Below, piece after piece: positions 26,186 through 37,697 of a DNA stretch of 64,000 nucleotides. The translations under genes were made by a program, and so were the position numbers. The notes beneath the pieces are model-generated. The model was not told the DNA's origin. It searched no databases and saw only the letters and a program-made list of their open reading frames with translations. Within the stretch, counting starts at the first letter, position 1, and each line of letters begins with the position of its first letter. This DNA comes from Corallium rubrum (taxonomy: Eukaryota; Cnidaria; Anthozoa; Scleralcyonacea; Coralliidae): assembly GCA_964035015.1 (NCBI GenBank), contig OZ035997.1:18383866-18447865 (forward strand). The letters are read 5' to 3'.

Positions 26186-26190
<5 letters not shown>

Positions 26191-26248
<58 letters not shown>
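26191..26248. repeat. (AT)n microsatellite
   Basis: TA repeats immediately after the Penelope 3' end. Confidence 0.9.
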
Positions 26249-26251
<3 letters not shown>

Positions 26252-26552
26252 TATTAATATATATTTCCTCCACCAGACCCCAACCAAACCACAGTATACC
26301 AAACTATATACAAACTATATACAAACAAGAAGATAATTGTAAGTGTACAGTATATATAATGATTATGATTATTGTTCACTAGTTGTATTAAATTTGTAAG
26401 AAATATTTTTTTGTTTCCCTTATATAAATGTTATAAGATTTAATATTTTTTATGTTAAATTCCAAACCATTCCAAATATCAACTCCTAGTTTGTTAGAAA
26501 GAGTACATAAGTTAATTTGTTCGTTTATAAGGTTTTTCATGTGTTATGATGA

Positions 26553-26560
26553 CAAATTTC
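26553..26560 (+). repeat. Left target-site duplication CAAATTTC
   Basis: Identical to 35749-35756. The two copies directly flank the inverted termini of the giant fold-back element. Confidence 0.8.
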
Positions 26561-26625
26561 GGCCCTTTCTCGATATATGAGCAACCGAAATAGAGGAGCT
26601 TTTTGGGAAGAGAAGCATACTTAAC

Positions 26626-29600
26626 TCGCCTTAGTCCTCCTTAGACCGACTTAGTCCTCCTTAGACTGCCATAAACTGCCATAGACTGCCTTAGACTGCC
26701 TTAGACTGACTTAAACCAACTTAGACCGACTTAGACTGACTTAGACTGCCTTAGACTGACTTAGACTGACTTAGACTGACTTTGACTTAGACTACCTTAG
26801 ACTGACTTAGACTGACTTAGACCGACTTAGACCGACTTAGACCGACTTAGACCGACTTAGACCGACTTAGACCGACTTAGACCGACTTAGACCGACTTAG
26901 ACCGACTTAGACCGACTTAGACTACCTTAGACTGACTTAGACTGACTTAGACTGACTTAGACTGACTTAGACTACCTTAGACTACCTTAGACTACCTTAG
27001 ACTGCCTTAGACTGCCTTAGACTACCTTAGACTGACTTAGACTGACTTAGACTGCCTTAGACTACCTTAGACTACCTTAGACTGCCTTAGACTACCTTAG
27101 ACTGACTTAGACTACCTTAGACTACCTTAGACTACCTTAGACTGACTTAGACTACCTTAGACTGCTTAGACTGCCTTAGACTACCTTAGACTGACTTAGA
27201 CTACCTTAGACTGCCTTAGACTGCCTAAGACTTCCTTACACTACCTTAGACTGACTTAGACTACCTTAAACTGACTTAGACTGACTTAGACTGCCTTAAA
27301 CTGACTTAGACTGACTTAGACTGCCTTAGACTACCTTAGACTGCCTTAGACTGCCTTAGACTACCTTAGACTGCCTTAGACTGCCTTAGACTACCTTAGA
27401 CTGCCTTAGACTGCCTTAGACTGACTTAGGCTAACTTAGACTGCCTTAGACTGCCTTAGACTGCCTTAGACTGCCTTAGACCGCCTTAGACTGACTTAGA
27501 CTGACTTAGACTGACTTAGACTGCCTTAGACTGCCTTAGACTGACTTAGATTGCCTTAGACTGCCTTAGACTGCCTTAGACTGCCTTAGACTGACTGACT
27601 TAGACTGACTTAGACTGACTTAGACTGCCTTAGACTGCCTTAGACTGCCTTAGACTGCCTTAGACTGCCTTAGACTGCCTTAGACTGCCTTAGACTGACT
27701 TAGACTGCCTTAGACTGCCTTAGACTGACTTAGACTGACTTAGACTGACTTAGACTATCTTAGACTGCCTTAGACTGCCTTAGACTGCCTTAGACTGCCT
27801 TAGACTGCCTCAGACTGCCTCAGACTGACTTAGACTATCTTAGACTGCCTTAGACTGCCTTAGACTGCCTTAGACTGCCTTAGACTGCCTCAGACTGCCT
27901 CAGACTGACTTAGACTGACTTAGACTGCCTTAGACTGCCTTAGACTGACTTAGACTGACTTAGACTGCCTTAGACTGATTTAGACTACCTTAGACTGCCT
28001 TAGACTACCTTAGACTACCTTAGACTGCCTTAGACTGCCTTAGACTGCCTTAGACTGACTTAGACTGACTTAGACTGACTAAAACTGACTTAGACCGACT
28101 TAGACTACCTTAGACTGCCTTAGACTGACTTAGACTGCCTTAGACCGACTTAGACTGACTTAGACTGACTTAGACTGACTTAGACTGACTTAGACTACCT
28201 TAGACTGACTTAGACTGCCTTAGACTGACTTAGACCGACTTAAACCGACTTAGACTGCCTTAGACTGACTTAGACTGACTTAGACTGACTTAGACTGACT
28301 TAGACCGACTTAGACCGACTTAGACTGACTTAGACTGACTTAGACCGACTTAGACTGCCTTAGACTGACTTAGGCTGCTTTAGACTGCCTTAGACTGCCT
28401 TAGACTGCCTTAGACTGCCTTAGACTGCCTTAGACTGCCTCAGACTGCCTCAGACTGACTTAGACTATCTTAGACTGCCTTAGACTGCCTTAGACTGCCT
28501 TAGACTGCCTTAGACTGCCTTAGACTGCCTTAGACTGCCTTAGACTGCCTCAGACTGCCTCAGACTGACTTAGACTGACTTAGACTGCCTTAGACTGCCT
28601 TAGACTGACTTAGACTGACTTAGACTGCCTTAGACTGCCTTAGACTGCCTTAGACTGACTTAGGCTAACTTAGACTGCCTTAGACTGCCTTAGACTGCCT
28701 TAGACCGCCTTAGACTGACTTAGACTGACTTAGACTGACTTAGACTGCCTTAGACTGCCTTAGACTGACTTAGATTGCCTTAGACTGCCTTAGACTGCCT
28801 TAGACTGCCTTAGACTGACTGACTTAGACTGACTTAGACTGACTTAGACTGCCTTAGACTGCCTTAGACTGCCTTAGACTGCCTTAGACTGCCTTAGACT
28901 GCCTTAGACTGCCTTAGACTGCCTTAGACTGCCTTAGACTGACTTAGACTGACTTAGACTGACTTAGACTATCTTAGACTGCCTTAGACTGCCTTAGACT
29001 GCCTTAGACTGCCTTAGACTGCCTTAGACTGCCTTAGACTGCCTTAGACTGCCTCAGACTGCCTCAGACTGACTTAGACTGACTTAGACTGACTTAGACT
29101 GCCTTAGACTGCCTTAGACTGACTTAGACTGACTTAGACTGCCTTAGACTGATTTAGACTACCTTAGACTGCCTTAGACTACCTTAGACTACCTTAGACT
29201 GCCTTAGACTGCCTTAGACTGCCTTAGACTGCCTTAGACTGACTTAGACTGACTTAGACTGACTTAGACTGACTAAAACTGACTTAGACCGACTTAAACT
29301 ACCTTAGACTGCCTTAGACTGACTTAGACTGCCTTAGACCGACTTAGACTGACTTAGACTGACTTAGACTGACTTAGACTGACTTAGACTAACTTAGACT
29401 GACTTAGACTGCCTTAGACTGACTTAGACCGACTTAAACCGATTTAGACTGCCTTAGACTGACTTAAACTGACTTAGACTGACTTAGACTGACTTAGACC
29501 GACTTAGACCGACTTAGACTGACTTAGACTGACTTAGACCGACTTAGACTGCCTTAGACTGACTTAGGCTGCTTTAGACTGCCTTAGACTGCCTTAGACT

Positions 29601-30287
29601 GCCTTAGACTGCCTTAGACTGCCTTAGACTGCCTTAGACTGCCTCAGACTGCCTCAGACTGCCTCAGACTGACTTAGACTATCTTAGACTGCCTTAGACT
29701 GCCTTAGACTGCCTTAGACTGCCTTAGACTGCCTCAGACTGCCTCAGACTGACTTAGACTGACTTAGACTGCCTTAGACTGCCTTAGACTGACTTAGACT
29801 GACTTAGACTGCCTTAGACTGATTTAGACTACCTTAGACTGCCTTAGACTACCTTAGACTACCTTAGACTGCCTTAGACTGCCTTAGACTGCCTTAGACT
29901 GACTTAGACTGACTTAGACTGACTTAGACTGACTTAGACTGACTTAGACTTACTAAAACTGATTTAGACCGACTTAGACTACCTTAGACTGCCTTAGACT
30001 GACTTAGACTGCCTTAGACCGACTTAGACTGACTTAGACTGACTTAGACTGACTTAGACTGACTTAGACTACCTTAGACTGACTTAGACTGCCTTAGACT
30101 GACTTAGACCGACTTAAACCGACTTAGACTGCCTTAGACTGACTTAGACTGACTTAGACTGACTTAGACTGACTTAGACCGACTTAGACCGACTTAGACT
30201 GACTTAGACTGACTTAGACTGACTTAGACCGACTTAGACTGCCTTAGACTGACTTAGGCTGCTTTAGACTGCATTAGACTACCTTAG
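26626..30287 (+). repeat. Left 10-bp tandem array (TTAGACTGMC)
   Basis: About 365 units, mainly TTAGACTGCC, TTAGACTGAC, TTAGACCGAC and TTAGACTACC. The array keeps its 10-bp register with rare slips (27591 and 28816 carry an extra GACT). Longer blocks recur at about 1.2-kb spacing. Reading frames are stop-rich because TAG recurs. It is not a CRISPR (no spacers) and not telomeric. Confidence 0.97.
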
Positions 30288-32683
30288 ATTTGGCCTACAC
30301 AAAGGTGTTCCAGTGGAACTGGGAGAGTAAAGCTTTATACATGTACTTTTGACTTCTTGATAAAAAGTTTAAAAAAAGTCATGAGAGTGTCAATGCAAAC
30401 GAACAGTGAATGGGTTGAACAGTTAATTTATGTGGAAATAGGTAAGTTTATATTTGCGTGTAGATATTTTGATTTTATGTTGTATAAGATATATTACTAA
30501 AATAATTACCAATTGTTGGACCAGGTGAGCAAAATATTATAATTTGTCAGTATCGTAATTAAAGTAAATATTGTAGTAAATATCGTAGTAATTAATCGTA
30601 GTAATTATCGTAGAAATTAATCATAGTAATATCGTAATTATCGTAGTAATTAATTGTAGTAATTATCGTAATAATTATCGTAGTTATAAAATATTTAGTG
30701 TGTCTTTATAAGCAGATTGCTTGATTTACAAGTTCAAAAGCTATTCAACTTTTCTATTCCAGTTTTTTAACTTTAGCACAAATACTGAAATGCAAATCAA
30801 TCCATTATTTGATATTTCAACATACACTTTCACTAAAACTGCTTGCATTTATTACAGTACATGTAGATGTACTGCATCTCGTGATTAAAGTAATTTTAAA
30901 GCAATACACAGTCAATACAAGACTTATACAAGACTGACAAAAAGAGTTTATATTTAAAATTGTCAAAACACTACAACTGTAATTAACAACAAATTATTTA
31001 CAAAATTATACAGACAAATGTTTATTGAGCATTAATGTAAGATCTAAAGTACTTTGAGATCTTAACAATAAGCCATTTGCACGAGGACGTAAAATAGCCT
31101 TGGGTGACTGCAACTACCAGAATGCTTTGCCGGTCCGCTCAATTTATCAGCACTAGGATGCTAGCGAAGCATTCTGGTAGTTGTAGTCAACCCAACGCTA
31201 TTTTACGTCCTCGTGCAAATGGCTTATTGTTAAGATCTCAAAGTACTTTACATCTTACATTAATGCTCAATAAACATTTGTCTGTATAATTTTGTAAATA
31301 ATTTGTTGTTAATTACAGTTGTAGTGTTTTGACAATTTTAAATATAAACTCTTTTTGTCAGTCTTGTATAAGTCTTGTATTGACTTTGTTATATACCAAA
31401 GACTTTCGTTTGCCAAAGATGAAATCCTATTGGTCAAATCATGGTCACGTGTTGTTCAACAAACTCAATGTTTCTTTCTGCCGAGGGAAACATTGCACTG
31501 TTTCCCTCTGACGTCAACAATGAAGAAGGAAACAGTGCAATGTTTCCCTCTGACGTCAGCTTTAAACATGCGTTGTTCACGTGAATACACAATGATTATT
31601 GCATCAGATCAAGAACTTTGGACTTTTCGGAACATTTTGAAAACAAGAGCTGTTTCGAGCTTGTTTGGTACGAAATAGTCCATTTTCCAAAGGAAAGAAT
31701 ATCTATACATCTCTTAAAAGAGGATCTGAAGAAAACCTGGATAAATTTAAAGCTGTTCTTTGTACTTGTTGAGTCTGGTGTATTTGTTTAGTTGAATTGA
31801 AATACGAAGACAAAGTCAGTGTTTTGGTAAGTCTTTTTGCCTTTTGCAAGTTTCGAGTCAGTTTGGTGTTTTGTATTTTAAAAGTCTTTGGTATATAACA
31901 AAACGCTTGTTGACTTTTGCCTCGGGAAACATCGAGTTTTACGGTCCCTCAGGCTTCAATGTCACCCTCGGGCTAAAGCCCTCGGGTAACATTGAAGCCT
32001 TCGGGTCCGTAAAACTCGATGTTTCCCTCGGCGCCACTCAACAAGTGTATAGTGTATTGCTTTAAAATTACTTTAATCACGAGATGCAGTACATCTACAT
32101 GTACTGTAATAAATGCAAGCAGTTTTAGTGAAAGTGTATGTTGAAATATCGAATAATGGCTTGATTTGCATTTCAGTATTTGTGCTAAAGTTAAAAAACT
32201 GGAATAGAAAAGTTGAATAGCTTTTGAACTTGTAAATCAAGCAATCTGCTTATAAAGACACATTAAATATTTTATAACTACGATAATTATTACGAAAATT
32301 ACTACAATTAATTACTGCGATAATTACGATATTACTATGATTAATTTCTACGATAATTACTGCGCTTAATTACTACCTAACGATATTTACTACAATATTT
32401 ACTTTAATTACGATACTGACAAATTATAATATTTTGCTCACCAGGTCCAACAAATGGTAATTATTTTATTAATATATCTAATACAACATAAAATCAAATT
32501 ATCTACACGCAAATATAAACTTACCTATTTCCACATAAATTAAAAAGTGAAAAACTACCCATTCACTGTTCGTTTGCATTGATACTCTCATGACTTTTTT
32601 TAAACTTTTTATCAAGAAGTCAAAAGTACATGTATAAAGCTTTACTCTCCCGTTCCACTGGAACACCTTTGTGTAGGTCAAAT
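30288..32683. repeat. Inner palindrome arms and centre of the fold-back element
   Basis: The left arm 30288-31140 and the right arm 31165-32683 are inverted copies (for example acacaaaggtgttccagtgg versus ccactggaacacctttgtgt-like sequence), with scattered differences. The centre is a hairpin around gaatgctttgc...gctagcgaagcattc. AT-rich runs with atcgtagtaatt repeats occur in both arms. No coding sequence was recognised. Confidence 0.9.
31385..32050. mobile_element. Insertion found only in the right arm
   Basis: The left-arm counterpart reads straight across (tattgactgtgtattgc), whereas the right arm is split after tattgact and resumes at gtgtattgc. The first 517 bp are bounded by ttgttatataccaaagactt and its complement near 31882-31901. 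The rest holds a 100-bp hairpin (ggaaacatcgagttttacgg and its complement, 31924-32030). Repeated gaaacattgcactgtttccc segments lie in the middle. Confidence 0.7.
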
Positions 32684-35600
32684 CTAAGGTAGTCTAATGC
32701 AGTCTAAAGCAGCCTAAGTCAGTCTAAGTCAGTCTAAGTCAGTCTAAGTCAGTCTAAGTCAGTCTAAGTCAGTCTAAAGCAGTCATAGTAAGTCTAAGTA
32801 AGTCTAAGTCAGTCTAAGGCAGTCTAAGGCAGTCTAAGGCAGTCTAAGGCAATCTAAGTCAGTCTAAGTCAGTCTAAGTCAGTCTAAGGCAGTCTAAGGC
32901 AGTCTAAGTCGGTCTAAGTCGGTCTAAGGCAGTCTAAGTCGGTCTAAGGCGGTCTAAGGCAGTCTAATTCAGTCTAAGTCAGTCTAAGTCAGTTTAAGTC
33001 AGTCTAAGGCGGTCTAAGGCAGTCTAAGTCAGTCTAAGTCAGTCTAAGTCAGTCTAAGGCAGTCTAAGGTAGTCTAAGGCAGTCTAAGGCAGTCTAAGGC
33101 AGTCTAAGGCAATCTAAGTCAGTCTAAGTCAGTCTAAGTCAGTCTAAGGCAGTCTAAGGCAGTCTAAGTCGGTCTAAGTCGGTCTAAGGCAGTCTAAGTC
33201 GGTCTAAGGCAGTCTAAGTCGGTCTAAGGCAGTCTAAGGCAGTCTAAGGCAGTCTAAGTCGGTCTAAGTCGGTCTAAGTCAGTCTAAGTCAGTCTATGTC
33301 AGTCTAAGGCAGTCTAAGGCAGTCTAAGGTAGTCTAAGGTAGTCTAAGTCGGTCTAAGTCAGTCTAAGTCAGTCTAAAGTAGTCTAAGTCGGTCTAAGTC
33401 GGTCTAAGTCGGTCTAAGTCGGTCTAAGGCAGTCTAAGGCAGTCTAAGTCAGTCTAAGGCAGTCTAAGTTGGTCTAAGGCGGTCTAAGTCAGTCTAAGGC
33501 AGTCTAAGGCAGTCTAAGGCAGTCTAAGGCAGTCTAAGGCAGTCTAAGTCAGTCTAAGTCAGTCTAAGTCGGTCTAAGGCGGTCTAAGGCAGTCTAAGTC
33601 GGTCTAAGTCGGTCTAAGTCGGTCTAAGTCGGTCTAAGTCAGTCTAAGTCAGTCTAAGTCAGTCTAAGGCAGTCTAAGGTAGTCTAAGGTAGTCTAAGTC
33701 AGTCTAAGTCAGTCTAAGTCAGTCTAAAGTAGTCTAAGTCAGTCTAAGTCGGTCTAAGTCGGTCTAAGTCGGTCTAAGTCGGTCTAAGTCGGTCTAAGTC
33801 GGTCTAAGTCGGTCTAAGTCGGTCTAAGTCGGTCTAAGTCAGTCTAAGTCAGTCTAAGTCAGTCTAAGGCAGTCTAAGGTAGTCTAAGGTAGTCTAAGTC
33901 AGTCTAAGTCAGTCTAAGTCAGTCTAAAGTAGTCTAAGTCAGTCTAAGTCGGTCTAAGTCGGTCTAAGTCGGTCTAAGTCGGTCTAAGTCGGTCTAAGGC
34001 AGTCTAAGGCAGTCTAAGGCAGTCTAAGTCAGTCTAAGTCGGTGTAAGTCGGTCTAAGGCGGTCTAAGTCAGTCTAAGGCAGTCTAAGGCAGTCTAAGGC
34101 AGTCTAAGGCAGTCTAAGTCAGTCTAAGTCAGTCTAAGGCGGTCTAAGGCGGTCTAAGGCGGTCTAAGGCAGTCTAAGTCGGTCTAAGTCGGTCTAAGTC
34201 GGTCTAAGTCGGTCTAAGTCGGTCTAAGGCAGTCTAAGTCAGTCTAAGGCAGTCTAAGTCAGTCTAAGGCAGTCTAAGGCAGTCTAAGGCAGTCTAAGTC
34301 AGTCTAAGTCAGTCTAAGTCAGTCTAAGGCAGTCTAAGGCAATCTAAGGCAGTCTAAGGCAGTCTAAGGCAGTATAAGGCAGTCTAAGGCAGTCTAAGGC
34401 AGTCTAAATCGGTCTAAGTCGGTCTAAGTCGGTCTAAGTCGGTCTAAGTCAGTCTAAGGCAGTCTAAGGCAGTCTTAGGCGGTCTAAGTCGGTCTAAGTC
34501 AGTCTAAGTCGGTCTAAGGCAGTCTAAGTCAGTCTAAGTCAGTCTAAGTCAGTCTAAAGTAGTCTAAGTCAGTCTAAGTCGGTCTAAGTCGGTTTAAGTC
34601 GGTCTAAGTCGGTCTAAGGCAGTCTAAGGCAGTCTAAGTCAGTCTAAGTCAGTCTAAGGCAGTCTAAGTCGGTCTAAGTCGGTCTAAGTCGGTCTAAGTC
34701 GGTCTAAGTCAGTCTAAGGCAGTCTAAGGCAGTCTTAGGCGGTCTAAGTCGGTCTAAGTCAGTCTAAGGCAGTCTAAGTCAGTCTAAGTCAGTCTAAGTC
34801 GGTCTAAGTCAGTCTAAAGTAGTCTAAGTCAGTCTAAGTCGGTCTAAGTCGGTCTAAGTCGGTCTAAGTCAGTCTAAGGCAGTCTAAGTCAGTCTAAGGC
34901 AGTCTAAGGCAGTCTAAGTCGGTCTAAGGCGGTCTAAGTCAGTCTAAGGCAGTCTAAGGCAGTCTAAGTCAGTCTAAGTCAGTCTAAGTCGGTCTAAGGC
35001 GGTCTAAGGCGGTCTAAGGCGGTCTAAGGCGGTCTAAGGCGGTCTAAGGCGGTCAAAGGCAGTCAAAGGCAGTCTAAGGCAGTCAAAGGCAGTCTAAGGC
35101 AGTCTAAGGCAGTCTAAGTCGGTCTAAGTCGGTCTAAGTCGGTCTAAGTCGCTCTAAGTCGCTCTAAGTCGGTCTAAGTCAGTCTAAGTCAGTCTAAGGC
35201 AGTCTAAGGCAGTCTAAGGCAGTCTAAGGCAGTCTAAGTCAGTCTAAGGCAGTCTAAGGCAGTCTAAGGCAGTCTAAGGCAGTCTAAGGCAGTCTAAGGC
35301 AGTCTACTGTAAGGCAGTCTAAGTTGGTCTAAGTTGGTCTAAGTTGGTCTAAGTCGGTCTAAGTCGGTCTAAGTCGGTCTAAGGCAGTCTAAGGCGGTCT
35401 AAGTCGGTCTAAGTCGGTCTAAGGCAGTCTAAGTCAGTCTAAGTCAGTCTAAGTCAGTCTAAGGCGGTCTAAGGCAGTCTAAGGCGGTCTAAGGCGGTCA
35501 AAGGCAGTCTAAGGCAGTCTAAGGCAGTCTAAGTCGGTCTAAGTCGGTCTAAGTCAGTCTAAGTCAGTCTAAGGCAGTCTAAGTCAGTCTAAGGCAGTCT

Positions 35601-35690
35601 AAGGCAGTCTAAGGCAGTCTAAGGCAGTCTATGGCAGTCTAAGGCGGACTAAGTGTTAGTCGGTCAAAGGAGGACTAAGGCGAGTTAAGT
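32684..35690 (-). repeat. Right 10-bp tandem array
   Basis: The same 10-bp family on the opposite strand (read here as AGTCTAAGTC / GGTCTAAGGC), about 300 units. Variants differ in proportion from the left array: GGTCTAAGTC is commoner here. The two arrays have therefore evolved separately since the palindrome formed. Confidence 0.97.
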
Positions 35691-35748
35691 ATGCTTCTCT
35701 TCCCAAAAAGCTCCTCTATTTCGGTTGCTCATATATCGAGAAAGGGCC

Positions 35749-35756
35749 CAAATTTC
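35749..35756 (+). repeat. Right target-site duplication CAAATTTC
   Basis: Matches 26553-26560 exactly and directly follows the terminal GGGCC of the element. Confidence 0.8.
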
Positions 35757-36654
35757 ATTATTCGCTACAAAATAATTTGTGAATATACCTCTGGTAAATT
35801 CTTAATATAATGGATATTCATCAATTTTTGAATTCGCTTTTTGTATGTATTACCCATAATAAGTAATTTCCATAGATTAATTAGATATGGATAGACTAAT
35901 GCATAACAAATTCATTTTAACGTATAAATAGAAAATACTATTTATAAAGTAATAAATAATGATCAAATAACGTCTGATGTTATCTACGATACATCCCAAG
36001 AGAACCAATATAATTAAAAATTCAAGGGCTGTACAGTATATAGATATTGTCATGGTCAACAGGCCAATATATAGTTATTTAATTGATATGTTTTTTAGAA
36101 AACCTCCTCAATTAGATTAAATAACTATTTAGCTAAAAGCTTCAAAGCCTCAGTTCACGGTACATGTAATTAACTCTTAATACAGTGTGTGTGTGTGTGT
36201 AATAATACTGTAATATTAGAATTATTGCATTTTTAACACTGTGACCGCAAATATTGATTTACACTAGATTAAGCAGCCAAAATTAATAGAAATTTTCACA
36301 CTGCTGTCTGCTGGTGGATTCAATTTATAAAGTTTAACTAAAAATTGTTCATTAAATTAAAATTTTCTTTTTTCCTAAAAATGACAAATAATAAAATATA
36401 ATAAAATCAATAAATTCAATTGTAATAGCTTGCAGTGGTTTTATTAATTCTAGGATCACAGTGCCAAAAGCTGTTGTGGTTACTCTATCACTGTCTTGTA
36501 TAATTTATGATTTATTCTTTGTATAATGCAGAATTAAGACAATCCTTCAGGGCATCATACATATTTAGGTATGGGGCCTCAGAGATCAAAAGACAAATCG
36601 ATTCCAGTTAATGATGTCACTTTACTGTCAAAATATTATGTAAAAAATTGTAAA
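35757..36654. other. No gene seen
   Basis: Very AT-rich, with a short (GT)n run near 36187-36200. Confidence 0.4.
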
Positions 36655-36790
36655 AACATCACCCCTCAAAACACAGGACGGGGGGGCAGTAAGACAACTA
36701 AATTTCTAGGGGGGTCCAGGGGTATGCTTCCCCGGAAAATTTTTGAAAATTGAGTCTCTGAAATGGCATTTCCCGTGATCTGACATCATA
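36655..36790 (-). repeat. G-tract hAT-linked repeat, minus copy
   Basis: Read on the minus strand: gccatttcagagactcaatt, then tttccgggg and aagcatacccctggaccccc. The same order of motifs recurs at 39510, 43735 and 48725 and, inverted, at 60060. Confidence 0.65.
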
Positions 36791-36900
36791 TTTGAGCAAA
36801 CTTTTTAACATTTTAAAACATATTTTTTAAGACAGTCATTCTCTCATTTTTACAAAAGATTTTGTCTAAAACTACAGTATCACATTTACAAAGACAACTA

Positions 36901-37135
36901 CAGTCATTTGCAACTCACTTGTCACTTTTCACCAAAATGTTCACTGAGAAGTTCGTTTTGGAAATTCAAAGTTCGTTTTGAACAAGGCAATTGATTGCCA
37001 GCTACTAGGAACCAAGAAGGCAAAAGTCAATCAAATGCGTAGTTTAAAACGAGCTTTATTTGAACTTCCCAACAAACTTGTGAACTTCGGAACGAACTTC
37101 CGAACATTTTGGTGAAAGTGAATAGCAAGTGACTG
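36901..37135. mobile_element. MITE with CAGTCAYTTGC ends
   Basis: The left end cagtcatttgcaactcactt and the segment ttcaccaaaatgttc are complementary to gaacattttggtgaa and aatagcaagtgactg at the right. The middle holds repeated gaagttcgttttg motifs. Non-coding. Confidence 0.75.
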
Positions 37136-37283
37136 TAAAATAATAGTTACTCTAAGGGGCTAAAGCATGAACACAACGCGAAAATTCATTATCAGAGTTA
37201 TGATATTAATTAAACAACTAGTTAGTTCTTTATTCTGTGACTCTGGGAACAAATGTGATGTGTGACATTATAAAAATCATATT

Positions 37284-37410
37284 TTGGATTTTCTCAAGGG
37301 GGGGGGGGGGGGGCAGTTGCCCCTATCTATGGCCCTGGTAGGAGCTGCTCCCCAAATTCCAGTTTTGAAACTTTGGGGGCAAGGACATACCCCATTGTCA
37401 TTTTCTAGAG
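37284..37410. repeat. G-tract repeat fragment
   Basis: A 17-G run, then cagttgcccctatctatggc. It resembles the edges of the G-tract elements but is too short to define. Confidence 0.4.
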
Positions 37411-37697
37411 ACCTCTACTCAACTATTTTGCCTCATGCAGACCTGAGGATGTCTCAATTTCAGAAGGCCTGCAATCAACTTAAAAATCATAACGTACTGA
37501 ATCACATGCGAAGTACATTAATATTTTGACTATATTTAATTAATATTATGATTATGGTGGACTGCGGACAAACTTAGTTGGAGTGGGCAAAAAGTGTAAA
37601 TTTACACTTATTTAACTTCAAGGAGATACAATGTAAATACAAAAAAATGGGGTCACCGCTAAACATGGGTGATGGGTATCTAATTTGCTATGTTTAC

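Larger units (their letters stand above)
26561..35748. mobile_element. Giant fold-back (FB/TU-like) transposon, 9.19 kb
   Basis: The ends are inverted copies, nearly identical over more than 90 bp: GGCCCTTTCTCGATATATGA at 26561 and its complement ending at 35748. Inward, each side carries a long 10-bp tandem array in opposite orientation, then about 0.85 kb of unique arm sequence per side, meeting at an imperfect hairpin near 31150. Direct repeats CAAATTTC flank both ends. The arms differ (arrays of about 3.66 and 3.01 kb; a 0.66-kb insertion only on the right), so it is not a simple assembly mirror artefact. FB elements of Drosophila and TU elements of sea urchin have the same plan of inverted repeats made of short tandem units. 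No transposase ORF is present, so mobility would need a trans-acting enzyme. Confidence 0.88.

Noticed and set aside
26626-30287. CRISPR array or telomeric repeat
   Set aside because: Units are adjacent with no spacers, and TTAGACTGMC is not the TTAGGG animal telomere. The flanking sequence is a transposon terminus.
26561-35748. Assembly artefact from a fold-back read
   Set aside because: Arms differ in array length, variant spectrum and a one-sided insertion, and matching 8-bp repeats flank the ends. A mirror artefact would give identical arms.
37460-37490. Third exon of the THAP gene
   Set aside because: Candidate acceptors give only 2 to 20 codons before a stop, with no support to choose among them.
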